A DNA stretch of 64,000 nt. Source: Corynespora cassiicola (lineage: Eukaryota; Ascomycota; Dothideomycetes; Pleosporales; Corynesporascaceae). The notes beneath the pieces are model-generated. The model searched no databases. It was not told where the DNA came from and saw only the letters and a list, made by a program, of their open reading frames with translations. The stretch lies in contig JAEUWY010000005.1 in the NCBI GenBank assembly GCA_022059125.1, positions 4,836,001 through 4,900,000 of the forward strand. Direction: 5' to 3'. Shown in pieces: positions 45,015-57,381 of this stretch; positions within the stretch are counted from its first letter, which is position 1, and the number at the start of each line of letters is the position of its first letter. Made by a program: the position numbers and the translations under genes.

Positions 45015-46488
45015 ATGGACCAATTCATACCGACTTTGGTTCTCCCCAGAGCTGATGCGGAAAGGCAATCGATCATTGATCACTCTGGAAAGATTAGCAA
45101 AGCAGCGTTCAAGGTAAGCTGCACCCACAAGATGATTAGATGGCTAAAACTTGTGAATGTAGGCCTTGATCTGGATATTCTCGTCTTTTGGTACAGCTGC
45201 ATTTGTTGGTCGTATGGCCTTTCGCGCAAAGACCAGGCGGTTTTTCAGAGACGACTTCATTGTCACTCTTGCAACGGCATTCTTAGTCGCGGAGACTGTT
45301 GTACTTTACTACTATACAGACCGGATTTTCCTGGTAGAAGCCGGGAAATCCAACGCGGATTTCCTCCCTACCCTCGATGACCTATTGTCTCTAAAGTGGG
45401 CGACTGTCTGGCTGAACATTTACAACTCTCTGGCTTGGACGGCAGTTTTCCTGATCAAGGCATCGTTTTTGGTAGTGTTCTGGCCATTAACAAGAGCGCT
45501 CCCCTTCAAGATTAAATATTATCTCTGGTTCGGTGCAGTGGCAACGGCAATATCTTATGGTGCGATTATCAGTCAGTCCTTTATCATTTGCCCCTACTTT
45601 GGTGTTGAATCATGTAAGTCTCCAAAAGCAACTAACAATAATCTTCTCATTTCGATAGTCAAGTGTGCTGCAATCACTAACTACCCGAGTATGTACTTTG
45701 GATTAAGCCTCATGGTTTTCCTTCTCGATCTTGCTACTGATGTTATTAGTGAGTGATAACCCCATCCCCGGCTCTGCCCGTGGCTGATTATTCCAGTTAT
45801 AAGTATTCCCATCGCTCTTCTACGAATAGCTCAGCACATGAGGCTTTATCAGAAGATTCGAATAGCTGCCTTTTTGTGCCTCTCCCTTGCAATGGTAATC
45901 ATCAGCATCGTCCGAATATCTGGCGGCTTCTTTATAAATTTGCAAGGTAAAAGAGAGATCTCCCTTGCCTGGGCAAATATGCTGTTACACATAGAGGCTG
46001 GTGTTGCGGTACTGATGGGTTCCATCTCTGCATTTCGCGCAGTTTTTGCAGGCCAAGGAAGCCCTGAAGAATCGTCGCACCCTTCGCTTATCTATCGCAT
46101 CATGAAGAAACTTGGGCTGTACGGCACCTCTAGCTCAGGTGTAGTTGAACAAGCTGATGAGCGCAATTGGCCATCAAGCCCAGAGCACACTCGTGCTACT
46201 CTCGTAAGCTTACGCGAATTCATCCGGCGGCACAATCGAGAGTCGGGCCACACCACACTTGAATCGAATGATGACCTACAAGATCCTTATCATGAATTTA
46301 TTCGACAACAGCGCGAAGATCAGAATTCACGGCAAGACTTATGGCAATCTTTCAGAATGTCCGATTGGCGTGTGGAGGGCGAGGTGCGTGAAGCCGGTCC
46401 ATCACTGCTTCATCCTTTCGCTGACCAAACATATCAGGCGATCGAGCTGGTACCTTATCCTGCAGCGCACATCCGTCGCAACGCTTGA
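45015..46488 (+). CDS. Rhodopsin-like (SAT4/PTH11-related) integral membrane protein
   Basis: Four exons: 45015-45113, 45163-45613, 45659-45748 and 45797-46488, 443 aa. After a 33-residue extracellular N-terminus there are seven predicted helices: ALIWIFSSFGTAAFVGRMAF, DDFIVTLATAFLVAETVVL, WATVWLNIYNSLAWTAVFLIKASF, KYYLWFGAVATAISYGAII, YPSMYFGLSLMVFLLDLATDVIII, AAFLCLSLAMVIISIVRI and LAWANMLLHIEAGVAVLMGSI. The pattern and the IKASFL and KCAAITNYPSMYFGLSL segments suit the fungal Rhodopsin (DUF) family of orphan membrane proteins. A ~140-residue hydrophilic tail is cytoplasmic. Ligand and function unknown. Confidence 0.82.
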
Positions 46489-47526
46489 TTTCTGGTCCCC
46501 TATGCACATACCCTGCTTACCTGGTGGTCGCGTCTAGCGTTGGCGCCAACCAGAGTTCGTAGTATAGCAGTATCTGCGCCCCATACGAGCCTCCGCGGGA
46601 CTTTCACTGCTTGGCTTCGGCGCGGCCCATTTTTGGACACCCCGATATGCTGCTCCGCTAGCTACGAATACTTTTGAATGGCTACAAATACTTGGTTTGG
46701 TTGAAAGTCCACTCTTAAGGTCGGCATCCGCTGCGGCTGCTGGCGCTCTAGCGTTGCTGCTTTGGCGTCTGTGGAGATCCACTATCAGCCCAATGCTCCA
46801 TGCGAAACGCCCCAAGTAATGTCGATCTTGGGTATTTTTTAAGTCGTTTTGTCATAGCAGAATGGGTTGTTTTACTTGTATCTCCAGGGTTCGGCCGCAT
46901 TGGAAGATTTCCACTCGATGGCGATCGGTCCACCACCGTAGTAAGGGAGGCTTTCAAATACCTGTGGAGATTTGACATACTAACTATTTGCTCGGCCAGA
47001 TCCTAAAACTTGTGCAAGCCTTTCAAGCTGGTTCTAGGCGGCCCAAGAGTCTACCTACTAAAGATTCAACCACATGCGAATGACGTCTATCTTCCGTCTA
47101 CCAAAAATGCTGGTAGCATGGAATTATCACCGCTTCTCTAAAACCCTCAATGATTTGCAGCATCAGCAACGTTCAGGCATGTCGCGACGCTGAACCCTGC
47201 ATTAAGCTTACCGACCTACCACAACTTCTTGCCTCACCAATACAGCATGTTCCAATACATTGCGCTTGGATAACATGTTTATTATAAAGACCCTTTTTCA
47301 TAAGAGAGACACAGCAGATACATATATTCATTCGAAAGGGAAAAAAGAATTAATTTAATCTCGAAAAGAAAAACACCAAATTGGAAGCCAGCTTTCCAGT
47401 CTATACCCTAAGAAGAACATTGAAAGGAGAAAGGAGAAGAGGAGGAGAAAGAGAGAGTGAGGGAGAAAAGAAAGAAAGTAGAAAAGACGAAATCATACCC
47501 ATGCCTATCCAAAAAAATCCCCTCTG
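46489..47526. other. Intergenic with polypurine tract
   Basis: 1.0 kb between convergent genes. Positions about 47420-47490 on the plus strand are almost purely A and G (AGGAGAAAGGAGAAGAGG-like), corresponding to a pyrimidine-rich 3' flank of the minus-strand gene. No gene. Confidence 0.55.
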
Positions 47527-49678
47527 TTAGTCATACATCATCCTCGCCCTCACAGCAGGCGGCACATTCCACGTCCCATTCGTAGCCCCCGTAGGCATCG
47601 GCATGCCGGTACCCAGGCTAGCAGTCGGATCTGCCTCCACGGGGAGCTGCTCCATCTCATTCAAAGGTTGGTCCCACGCCTGCATTGCCGGAATCTGCTC
47701 AGCGGCAATCATGTCAGCGATGGCAATGATCTCAGCGGCATCCATCAGTCCAGCACCAATGGGCTCGGGCTCCTCAGTCGCTTCGGGCTCATCTGCGGAC
47801 ACGGTCGAGGACATGCTGGCTGAAGTCCTGGTACAAAGGGTGTTGGAGCACGATTCGGGCGCGCTGGTCGTGGCCATGGAGGAGCCAGTCGAGGTCCTGG
47901 AAATGGGCGTGGTGACTGATTCTCCAGAGGCAGATGTAGATGCTGTCGCCTTGCTGCTTTCGGGTGCGCTCGTCTGGGCTGCGGAGCTTGCTGGGGATGC
48001 CTGGGCAGTCGATGGAGCGGCTTGCGAGCTTCCTGGGGATGGAGCAGCCTGGGAGCTTGCTGCAGGTGTTGGCGCACTGGTCTTCGGGGGCTCGGCTGAC
48101 TTGTCAGTCTTTGGTGGGTCGGCGGGCTTTTCGGACTTTGGAGGGTCAGGCTTGGGAGGGTCAGACTTCGGCGGGTCAGGCTTGGGAGGGTCAGACTTCG
48201 GCGGGTCTGGCTTTGGCGGTTCAGGTTTTGGTGGTTCGGGCTTAGGCGGCTCAGGCTTAGGCGGCTCAGGCTTAGGCGGCTCAGGCTTAGGCGGCTCAGG
48301 CTTGGGCGGCTCAGGCTTGGGTGGATCAGGCTTCGGAGGGTTGGGTTTAGGACGCGAAGGCCTCTTCCTTGCCCTCTTGGCCTTCTCAGTACCTGGCTGG
48401 GCAGGGGTGTTGGCTGGAGCGGTCAACGTGCTAATATCCTCAGGCTTACCAGTACTCCAAACCCATTGGTCAAAGTACATGGCAAGGGACCAGTAGAGGA
48501 TGTTTTCGATATTTCGAGACGCCTCGCCGACATTCTTCCCCCCGTTCTGCTTCGCAAGCTCGACAGCGCCGTCAAAGCCATAAGCTTTACCATTAGGGCC
48601 GGTAGCCAATTTCTTGTCCTTGAACAGGTTCCTACGAGTATTGAACAAGCCAGAGTGCATGAACTCGTGGAACCACTTGGCACCAATCTTGGATCCAAAA
48701 GCGGAGATATGAAAAGGTAGGGTCGTTTCCTTGGAGGCATCGGACTTGTACTTGATAAAATTCTCTGGTAGTTTGTTCTTGGAGAACTCCCAAAGATGAG
48801 GCTCATTGTCCTTGTCAATTGCTTGCTGTATCTTGAAGTAGTCAGGGCAGAAAGTCATGCTTACTCAGTCAGCTCACCAGTCTAATTCGTCACTAATAAA
48901 CAAAAACTTACCGCTCTGGTCGAGCCCCACCCTTTCTGTTCTTTTCTTCATTCGTATTGATAAAGGTGACAGCAGCGTTTCTGTCCCTGCAAGGCTTGCC
49001 GCCCATCACCTCCATCCAATAATTCCGGTCTGTATCAAAAAGCCATTCAGCACCATCCTTTGGCTTCTTCTTCGGTTTATCGAGTGGATTTTCGGGTGTC
49101 GATGGGCGACTTCCTGCGTTTCCTGGCTTCTGGGGCTTGTTGTCTGCATTTCCCGGCTTCGATGGCTCGTTCTTGGCGTCTTTCGGCACCGTCGTTGAGA
49201 GCCATTCATCGTTGCAATGGATGATAAGATCAGGGTTTCTGGAACTCGTCATGCGTTGAAGGGAATCACTTGTCTCCTTGATGGCCTTGATGTGATCCGC
49301 CGCTTCCTGTTTGAAAGTTGGGTTATCCGTGCCATCGTCGAGCTTGGCTCTTATATCGCCGAATAGGACGCGGTATGTGGCGATGATCCTCTTGAGCTTG
49401 TCTTTGTCGGCTTTTGGTTTCTTTGCCGTAGAGAGTTTGGCTTGATTTTCCAGAGTCTGGATGACCAAGTCCAAGCCTTCTTTTCCTGCTTTAGCGAGAC
49501 CAGGCATAAAGTCGATGCTCTTTTCTATGTACTGCTTGGCACTGAGCGATCCATATTTGACATCGCAGGACTTGTCGTATTTCAAGGCTCTCTTGGACAA
49601 TCCAAGCCCAGGAAATGCATAGGCACTGTCTACGATCAATAGTCCTGCGCAGATAAAGGTAGAGTCGATAATCCTCAT
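47527..49678 (-). CDS. Secreted HExxH protein with PPKPE repeat
   Basis: Two exons on the minus strand, 49678-48912 and 48859-47527 (52-bp intron), 699 aa. Signal peptide MRIIDSTFICAGLLIVDSAYA. Residues 22-255 are charged, with a Pro/Gly/Lys segment (SKPGNADNKPQKPGNAG). Residues 316-326 read AKWFHEFMHSG, an HExxH zinc-site motif at 320-324 as in fungal metallo-endopeptidases of the deuterolysin/lysine-specific type; the distal zinc ligand is not certain. A lysine-proline repeat (PPKPE and variants) covers about residues 427-510 and is followed by a Ser/Thr/Ala-rich, probably O-glycosylated stretch, typical of wall linkage. Two ATG-opened frames here would be mistaken for two genes if the intron is missed. 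Enzyme activity is a hypothesis. Confidence 0.75.
48115..48350. repeat. 15-bp coding tandem repeats (PPKPE units)
   Basis: About 14-16 units of 15 bp encode PPKPE, PPKPD or PPKSD on the minus strand. Adjacent units around 48240-48300 are nearly identical at the DNA level, so the array is young and likely variable in copy number. Confidence 0.8.
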
Positions 49679-50412
49679 GTTTACGGATTATGTAGCGGAA
49701 GGAATGGGAAGGTGTTAAAGGAATGGAAGGGCCCAGCGAGATGCTGGCCTAGAAAAGAATGACCAATGCGGAAAATACGAAATGAGAGACGATTTGTAGA
49801 TGAATTTAGCGGAGAGAGAAGGCCTAACGTTATATACCTAATCTCCAGCATAAGCTCGCAACAGTATTAGACCACTTTGATGTCGACAACGGTGTAAAGC
49901 GATTTCCGGAGCCCCACCGGACGTCGATCAAGATCCCACTGACGCAGGTACCACTGCGACATTGGTGGTAAAAGTCCAGCGGCGTAAGTCCGACGGTTTC
50001 CCCAATTTGTAGTCTATCCACGGTGTCTCGCCCCATGAGTCAGCACGTGATCGGACTTGGCTTTCAGGATGAAGCTTAATATTCTCCGCGACAAATGAAC
50101 ATGCCACTCGTGAGGTTACATTCGAACACCTTGCTTATCCGATCAAGTCCGGAAATTGGTATACCATGTCCATTGGCTCCGTAGGAAGCTCCGTATGATC
50201 GGCCGCGTTTCAGAGCGCATGTTCAGCACAGTGGACCTCGTGGGGCAGTGCGATTCAAATGCGTGATGTGTGCCTCGTGTCACTCAGCTGACATGATTTT
50301 TTTTTTTTTGGTATGATTACTTGTTCGTGATGTATCTCAATCTGTTGAATTTGGGGCACTCTAATCGAGTGGAATACACAGCAGTTTCTATCTCTTATCG
50401 TGAAGATTGAAT
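49679..50412. other. Intergenic with a T12-like homopolymer
   Basis: 0.73 kb. Contains a run of about 13 T near 50297-50310. Otherwise no feature. Confidence 0.55.
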
Positions 50413-52290
50413 CTAAAATCCCCAGTCTGACCCATCAGAATCGTCTGCATCATTCTGATCATGTTTTGATGATCCTTCATAAGCGCTCGCCAAAGGCTCC
50501 TCGTAAACCGTTTCGAACTTGAATGATGTAGAAGTAACCTCCGACGAAGTAAGACCCAGAGCGAAGGCAGAATTACCGATCCCTTGGAATCTGAAGGTAA
50601 GAAAGTTTCGTATCCAAGCCTTCCGTTGAAGATGGCCTTTCCATGCAAGGAACAAGAGACAGGAAGCTGGGCGTGTGGCTTCAGTCCAGAAGGGGCCGCT
50701 GCTTTGAACAGCCGGATTCTCTTCGTCATAATCGGTTTCATTATCTTCTGGGTCACGCTCAAGGGGTGGTAAATCGTCATCCATCGGGCACATGATTATG
50801 CACTCTTCTTCGAACAATGTGCTATCCATGATTAGCATTTCTGGCCGATGATCAGTCTCTATGAACTCACCTCGTGAAATCATGGACCTTGTCCCTGAAT
50901 GCCTTTTGCTGCGCCGTGTCCAGTCCCTGAGTAAATTTGAATTCAACCAATTCAAGAAGCATATCAGGGGTCCACTCTCGGTACTCCCCATGCAACACAA
51001 TGTTGCCACTTGTCCAGCTATGGATTATGGAGTAGCTCGAAATGACAGAGTCATTAATGAGCAATTCATCATTGGCTTTGCTCTCGAAACCTTCACGAGC
51101 GGAAGCGCTTGACCAGACTATTGAATGTTAGCACTTCGACACAGCTTGATGTCCGAGGGACTTTACCGGCAAGTAATTGCATCTGATTATCTCCATTTTC
51201 TGGTTCGAGACGATAAATTTTGTGTAGTCCCTCAAGCCCATCTGTGAGGCCTATCGTATATCTGACCATGTTCAATTCAGTAGCTTGGATTTCAACGACC
51301 GGTTTTCTCAGGGAGACTCTGATGAGATCGATATGATATGTCATCGCGTCTTCAGGGTCCGATTTGATTGAAGAAGTATTTTCCAGTTCGACGGGCCCTT
51401 CACTGTAATCTGAATACCACTCCCACTGGTTGAGAAACCGCATTGCACGTGTATTCTTGGAATCTGGCCAAACCTTTCTTGAATATGGGAAGTCTTCTCT
51501 TGGCCGACTGTATTCGTTGGGTTTCACTTTTGTCAATCCCTCAATGGACGAGGGAGTTTCGGTAGGCTGCTCGCTGCGATATTGCTCTCTCTGGCAAAGT
51601 TTCAGATTGGCTTGGAAACTCTCCTGTTTAACCCCATCAAATGATGGTAGAGACACAGTTCCGTCTGCCGGTTGAATCAGAGGCCATATTGCCACAAATG
51701 CAGCATCGTATTCACCGCATTCGTACTGCCAGTTATTCTGTCGATATTGCCATGATGCGGCGATGGGTGTTGGGAAGGTTTGCAACCATCGTTTTTTTAT
51801 GTCTTCTCTGACGTCTTCCGAGTCGTCTGGTGTCTCGATTATATCGAGTTTCCATTGGCCGGACTTCTCGAAATTGTTATTGAAATCATCGAAGAAGAAA
51901 ACACGAGGGGGTTTTGCAAGACTTCTACCCATCATAGCTAAGCCTTGGCACCGGTTATAGAATGCGCTACGATTCTCTTCGTCCGCCTGGGAGTTGAGAT
52001 GGTCGATGTCTTTTGGATCCCCCTCAAGACGGGATTCATTAGAGCCTATAGTCTCTTTCCAGACTAGAAGAACTCAACACGGCGCTGGGAGTATGGTCAG
52101 AGCGATGCCTACCTAAGAATAACCAAACCTCGTGCTCTGGACCGACTTGCGACACAAAGACGTCCTTCAAACCCTTCTCATGCAGTATGCCTTGTATGGT
52201 CATGTGCCATAATCGCCCAAACACAGACTGGTCGTCCTCGATAGTCACGTCGGGTTTAAGAAACACCCGTATGGCGTCAAGCAACGGCAT
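50413..52290 (-). CDS. Large unknown protein with tandem alpha/beta-barrel-like modules
   Basis: Four exons on the minus strand: 52290-52113, 52063-51167, 51117-50871 and 50821-50413, 576 aa. All three introns are 49 bp. Start at MPLLDAIRVFLK; 41 in-frame residues upstream look untranslated. The N-terminal ~65 residues (FLKPDVTIEDDQSVFGRLWH .. EHEVWLFLVWKE) resemble an ABM/EthD-like ferredoxin fold, and the strand-end pattern hydrophobic-W recurs twice (MQLLAVWSSASAREGF near 357-372 and CLLFLAWKGHL in the last exon). I infer three related modules. No signal peptide or membrane segment. C-terminus is acidic (NDADDSDGSDWGF). Family not recognised; function unknown. Confidence 0.65.
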
Positions 52291-54015
52291 TCTACCAACG
52301 GAAGAAGAAGAAAAAGTAGAAAGATTGTCGATTTCGTTTATTCTGGCAGGATAGGAAACTCCTGTTGCAAGAACGGGGTTGAGTAGAGATCCAGCGTCGG
52401 CAATGAGTGTCAAAGTCCGAGTGGACGGAATTCGCTCGCTAATTTTGGAAACCCGAGGGGCGCAGTCGTACCTCCGCCGGCTGAGTCACACGTTGTGCAC
52501 AGTGCAATGGACTTGGGTTGCTTTTCTAGTGTACTGCAGGTGGTTGGCCATGCAAACAGTCACGACGGCGACGCGGTCGCGTTTGCGCCATCTCCAGCCC
52601 CCGAGCTCTGGAGGCTATCTCGCACTATTGCGGGCACTTGTCCCATTTTGTTCTAGCTCCCATCATATTTCATTTGTGGACATCCACTGATCTACCACTC
52701 GTGGCATAAAACGTCCCTAGCACCTGTATAAATAGTACCTCTTTAGGTTTTATGAGTGGAACAATAGCTTGCTGTTAAGATAGGATGGTCCAAGAGAACA
52801 GCAGTAGCAGAGTACGAGGCTGTTGCCTCGACTAATACAGGCGGTTAGAGGGTGCATTTGGAATTCTTTTCCACATGCATAGAGATGATAGACGTGCATT
52901 CACGTAGTATTTACTGCACACAAGCCAAGTCGTCTCGACCAGCACGCGAGGGGTTGCCGTTCGCCGAACGTGAACTACATTTGCCTCAGAGCCTACATGC
53001 GTCCATGCGTTGCAGGTTGGATATCGGGTCAATGCGCGGGTATTTTCAAAAAGCTAACAACAACAAGAATAGAAGTATGTCTCTTGAAACGAGATACATC
53101 AGGCGAGTTCAGTGCCTGAAACAGATGAATGGCCCGCAAGATCCAACCTTCAGACTCATCGCCGTACAGGCTGCAAGCCCCTACCCACAGACCTGTGCTA
53201 AGAGTCATCAACGCCAGCGCGACAGTATGGGGTGCTTCGGCTGCCACATGGCTTTCTACCAACCACGCAATCCGACGCTGAGATGACTGCGAGAAGAAGT
53301 CGTGATGCGCAGCACGTGCGATCCGACGAGGGTTAAATTAAGGAAACCATGCATTGCGAAACGTGGTGGGCTCACGAGAGAATCAAACAAGCGAGAATCA
53401 AGCTAGATCTGTGCACCACTTTCCACTAGATCCCGTTGCTTGACAAAGATAGGAGATCGCCTGGCTTCGCACCTCTACTCATCCGATCTGCAGTGCACCG
53501 ACACGCCCATGGTTGTGCGCGTGGAAGAGTCGCCGACTAAGCCTGGTGGTAGATGGGAGAGTCGGGGCAGACGTGCTAAGCCTCGGAGTGCCGGCCGAGC
53601 CGGGTCAGGATCGGCCTAGCCGTGAAGCGAAACTCGCTGCGCCCCCTGGCAGACCATCTACAGGATTCAGGAACAGATTCGGGCGTGGGGCGGTTCGTTT
53701 TGTTAGGGATTCAAGCATGATTTGGCGGATGCCCACTTGAGTCTGTTCCTTCTCGTGTCTTGCGACAGGCCCGACCAACCACGCGAGGCCTCCGTTCCGC
53801 CTACGTGCGCAATGCGGAGTCCTATGGCTTGGGGGGGGCGCCGATATTGGGGGGGAAGAGACAGAGTGCAGGACACTACCCGTCTCTCATAAGATGGGTC
53901 GATGGCTGCCGGGGGCGCATCAGGCACGGCTTGCTTGTGGCTTTGGTGAGATCCTTACCACTCGTGCCTTGCTGATCCCTCTCCACCACCACACCTCGTG
54001 AGAGGCGGCGACAAA
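52291..54015. other. Long divergent intergenic region
   Basis: 1.7 kb between the unknown gene (minus) and the membrane-protein gene (plus). Contains a short G-run (53830-53860 area). ORFs here carry no family features. Confidence 0.5.
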
Positions 54016-55187
54016 ATGACGTTCTTTAGGCAACCTGCGTTTCTCGGAGGCATCCATACAAATGCAATGGCCTCCCTGAAGCAAAATACCCCCTCCACCG
54101 CAACGCTTCCTACTTCCAGGCGACGGTTCCTCCAAGACGAGTTCGACGACGATACCACCGAAACGCTACTGGACCCAAATTCACGAAGATCGCACAACGA
54201 CTTTGGGATCCCAGCGCCTCGGTTCGCACTAGAAATGGCCGTCTTCGAACGCTTCCGCATGACTTTCCTTACCTATTCCATATTCATGTCCGCCATCATA
54301 TTATTGGCTGTTGCCATTGCCGCCATCGTAGTGGAAGAGAAGGTATTGCACGTCTTCAGGGACATAGCGATACAATATCCCGGCTCCAGCCTTGGGGAAT
54401 GGATGTTCGTATCGTTGGATCCGAAAAACATCGACCATGGGCCGACAATAGCAATCTTCATTGGCGCGGGGTGTGCTGTGGTGGCCTCGCTGATGAGCTG
54501 TATCTGGATGGTAACTACCTGGTGCGACGTTAAAGAAACGACTGTATGTTCTACATCACCTTACCGTCTGCAGTCACTGACAAGTCGGATAGATCCGCAG
54601 ACTAAGCATCGTCTCTTGCGTCGTTGCTATTATAAACACGGCAACTAGCCTTGCCGTAATGGCCTACGTCTTTGTCGTCGAGAGCCAAATGCATCTTCCA
54701 GAATTCTTTTCTCAGTGGGACGGAGAGTCCTTTACGCGCGAATACTACATTTGCAACGCTTTCCCGAGTGTTGTACATGACGCCGACCATTACTACGGCT
54801 TTGAGGCATGTGACTCTGCTGTAAGTACTTCTTATTGGGTTGGATAATCACAGACTTACAAAACTATAGCAAGCTGCACGATTCAGTCTGGTCGGCATAG
54901 CCATCCTCTCAGTACTTTTGGCCGGGTTGGGGGTAATCGAGGCGTACAACTGCGGTGCTTGGAGACTCTTGGTCAAGTCATCGCAAGACGTCGAAAAGGG
55001 ACTGGCATCCAAAGAGCGTGTCCGGAAGATGCGCAGCTTTGGACCCGGCCACAGACGGATATCGAACACGACCATGTCGCACATCAGGAATGTGAGCGAA
55101 AACAGTGTGGAGAGCATACAATTTGCTCGTCCGCCTGCTGCTATGCAACGGGGGCACAACGGGAGCGTTGGATACAGCTCAACATGA
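54016..55187 (+). CDS. Small multi-span membrane protein, unknown
   Basis: Three exons: 54016-54543, 54593-54820 and 54870-55187, 357 aa. Start at MTFFRQPAF (good A at -3); MASLKQN at 54067 is an alternative. A ~80-residue hydrophilic N-terminus is followed by four helices (about residues 83-106, 144-168, 180-205 and 258-280), with Cys-containing loops (YICNAF, GFEACDSA) between the third and fourth, and a basic Ser-rich tail. The tetraspan layout with paired loop cysteines recalls fungal claudin/tetraspanin-like proteins, but no signature (such as CCG) is present. Function unknown. Convergent with the SDR gene, 103 bp apart. Confidence 0.75.
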
Positions 55188-55290
55188 ACGAACGCTGGAT
55201 GTTCTGCACGAATTATGATGTCATGATACCCATAGACTTAGACTAACCCGTAAAGGGTACGATATATAGTGCATCTATCGTAAATATTTC

Positions 55291-56428
55291 TTATTTAGCT
55301 GCTGGCTGCACGAGTGTATTTCCACCGTCAGGGTAGAGAATCTGTTCATTGTAGAACACTCCACCAGGACCGGCCAAGAAGAGTACAGTCGCAGCCATGT
55401 CGAAGTCGTTTCCGGGACGGCCTGTCTGAGTTAGTCGGACTCTTAGCAATGCCGGGTCCGGAACCTACCTGCAGGGTTCGACAGTTGCTTGTCAATGACG
55501 CTCTTGTTGTCATCTCCCGACTCTCCGGTGGTCATCTAGATGAGGTAAATATTTTGTTTCTCCGTGTCCAGAGGTCGGGGTTTTCCTACCTCGCTAGGAA
55601 ATAGGCCAGGCGCAATACAGTTGACGCGGACCTTGGTCTGCGCAAATGTCGACGCCAGCATCCGTGTCAGGTGAGTGAATGCCGCCTTGCTGGAAGCATA
55701 GGCAAATTGGCCCATGCTGTTACCTTTCATGGCTCCTGAGATGGAAGACACATTGATGATGCTGGAAGTGTAGCCTGGGGTCTTGCTGCCTCCTTTGGCA
55801 AGCAATGGGAGGAAGGCAATGGACATCCAGTACTGTCCTGTTACATTGGTCTTGAAAGTCTCGGCCCAGCTCTCGGGCTCGGATTTCCAAAAGTGATCGG
55901 ATATAGCCTGGGGGTCGCTCATCTCAGGTTGACCGTTGGAAGAGTATTTGGTCTTGTCATCACGCGCAATTCCGGCGTTGTTGACTAGCAACTGGATTCC
56001 TTCAGGCTCCTTCTGAGCAATCTCGTCGCGGAGACGCTGGACGTCGTTCTTGTCGCTCACATCACCTTTCAGGCTGCGAAATTTAGAATGGAACTCGATA
56101 TGGCGTTGCAATGTACTGACGGGATAATCTGGCCTGGACTAGAATTCCAGACCTTCTCGGTCTGCTTGAGGACTTCATCTCTTCGGGATGTGATGTATAC
56201 CTTGGCTCCATTGGCAACCAGTGCCTGCGTAATCATCAGGCCAATACCAGTACCACCACCAGTGACTAACGCGGTGACGTGGGAGACATCGAAGAGCTTG
56301 GAGCCCTTCAGTTGATCGTTCTCTGCCCTGCCGGAGCCCATTTTTCTGAAAATGGCGTGGGATGATCTGGGAAGAAACGAGTTTCGTACTGTGGTAATGG
56401 GTAAGCTGCGGGAAAATATTCGTAGCAT
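55291..56428 (-). CDS. Short-chain dehydrogenase/reductase, possible mitochondrial presequence
   Basis: Four exons on the minus strand: 56428-56121, 56073-55590, 55535-55469 and 55421-55291, 329 aa. The Rossmann signature TGGGTGIG, the NNAG motif, the catalytic Ser in INVSSISG and the YASSK pair define a classical NAD(P)-dependent SDR of ~300 aa from an internal methionine (56341, MGSGRAEND). The first 29 residues (MLRIFSRSLPITTVRNSF..) are basic, Ser/Thr-rich and free of acidic residues, as in mitochondrial targeting sequences. Use of both starts would give dual localisation. The last two exons restore a normal SDR end (AATVLFLAGPGGVFYNEQILYPDGG). Substrate not deducible. Confidence 0.9.
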
Positions 56429-57381
56429 GTTGCAGATGAGAAATTATGGCCAAGCAGCAGATAAAGAGGTGTGGCAGGAGTATGTACATGTCAACATCAT
56501 GACGTCTTCTTGAACAGCAGACAAAATCAAAGGGTCCATTTATCGATGCACTATCGAATTGCGATCCCGCTTTCCCATGCGATTCTGGTATAGCTTTAAA
56601 ACTGAATTCCGAGCCTATTAAACAAGAGAAGATATATACATATAGTTCGATCAACTGCAGGGAGCACCATTGCATGAGTGGGCCGATTTGTGGGCGTGGA
56701 AAAGCTGTCTACGTTAAAATTAGGAGCCATAGATTTGCCATTGGATCCTTGAAGGCAAGCTCAAGATACAGCTGCCAGATGAACCGAAATGAATATATCG
56801 CGATATCCATTCCGTGAGGTTGGTGAGTAGTTCGACGGTACAGGCACTTTGATCGAGCCCAGAGCCCCGAGATATCTCCGATGCAGATCTGGGGTTAAAA
56901 AGTCAATTTTCCACCGGGGACTGACGCATTGGCATTATAAAGCGATCCAACGCTTTCAAATACACGTTTCATCCAATCTGCATGCCCTCCCGCCAATGTC
57001 CCATCACGCAATTGTGCTGTTTTGTCAGCCAAGGAGGGCTGATTGGACAGTGTGGCGATTAGTAACCTCGGGAATAGTGCGATGGCATCATTGCCGCGGT
57101 AGTGTCCGTGCGAGTGAGGGGGTTCTTACATAGCAAGAGAGCAGACAACCTTGAGTATCAATCTTGAAGATTTCTAAGCCTGTGGATATATAACAAGGCG
57201 TCAGGTTGCTCGTAGTCGAACATCTCATATTTCAAGTCACTTACGTCTCGATTGACAACAGCAAGTCAGATATCCTTCCTCGACCTTACCTCCAGCTACG
57301 CTCGCACGTCTGATTCTACGAAAGACCATACCGTTGAACAGCATAAGATCTTTACTTAAGCCTCAGGCCATTCACACAACC
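56429..57381. other. Divergent promoter region
   Basis: 0.95 kb between the SDR (minus) and the CmcJ-like gene (plus). No gene seen; ORFs in frame with the SDR leader are not supported. Confidence 0.55.

Noticed and set aside
47603..48496. 297-codon plus-strand ORF rich in GGSGLGGSG repeats
   Set aside because: It is the complement of the PPKPE repeat of the secreted HExxH gene, whose signal peptide and intron make the minus strand the real one.
48857..48912. Reading the HExxH locus as two separate genes, each with its own ATG
   Set aside because: A 52-bp GT..AG intron joins them; only the upstream part has a signal peptide and the downstream part lacks one.
53700..53990. Possible gene in the GC-rich gap before the membrane-protein gene
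   Set aside because: ORFs on both strands are short, overlapping and without motifs.
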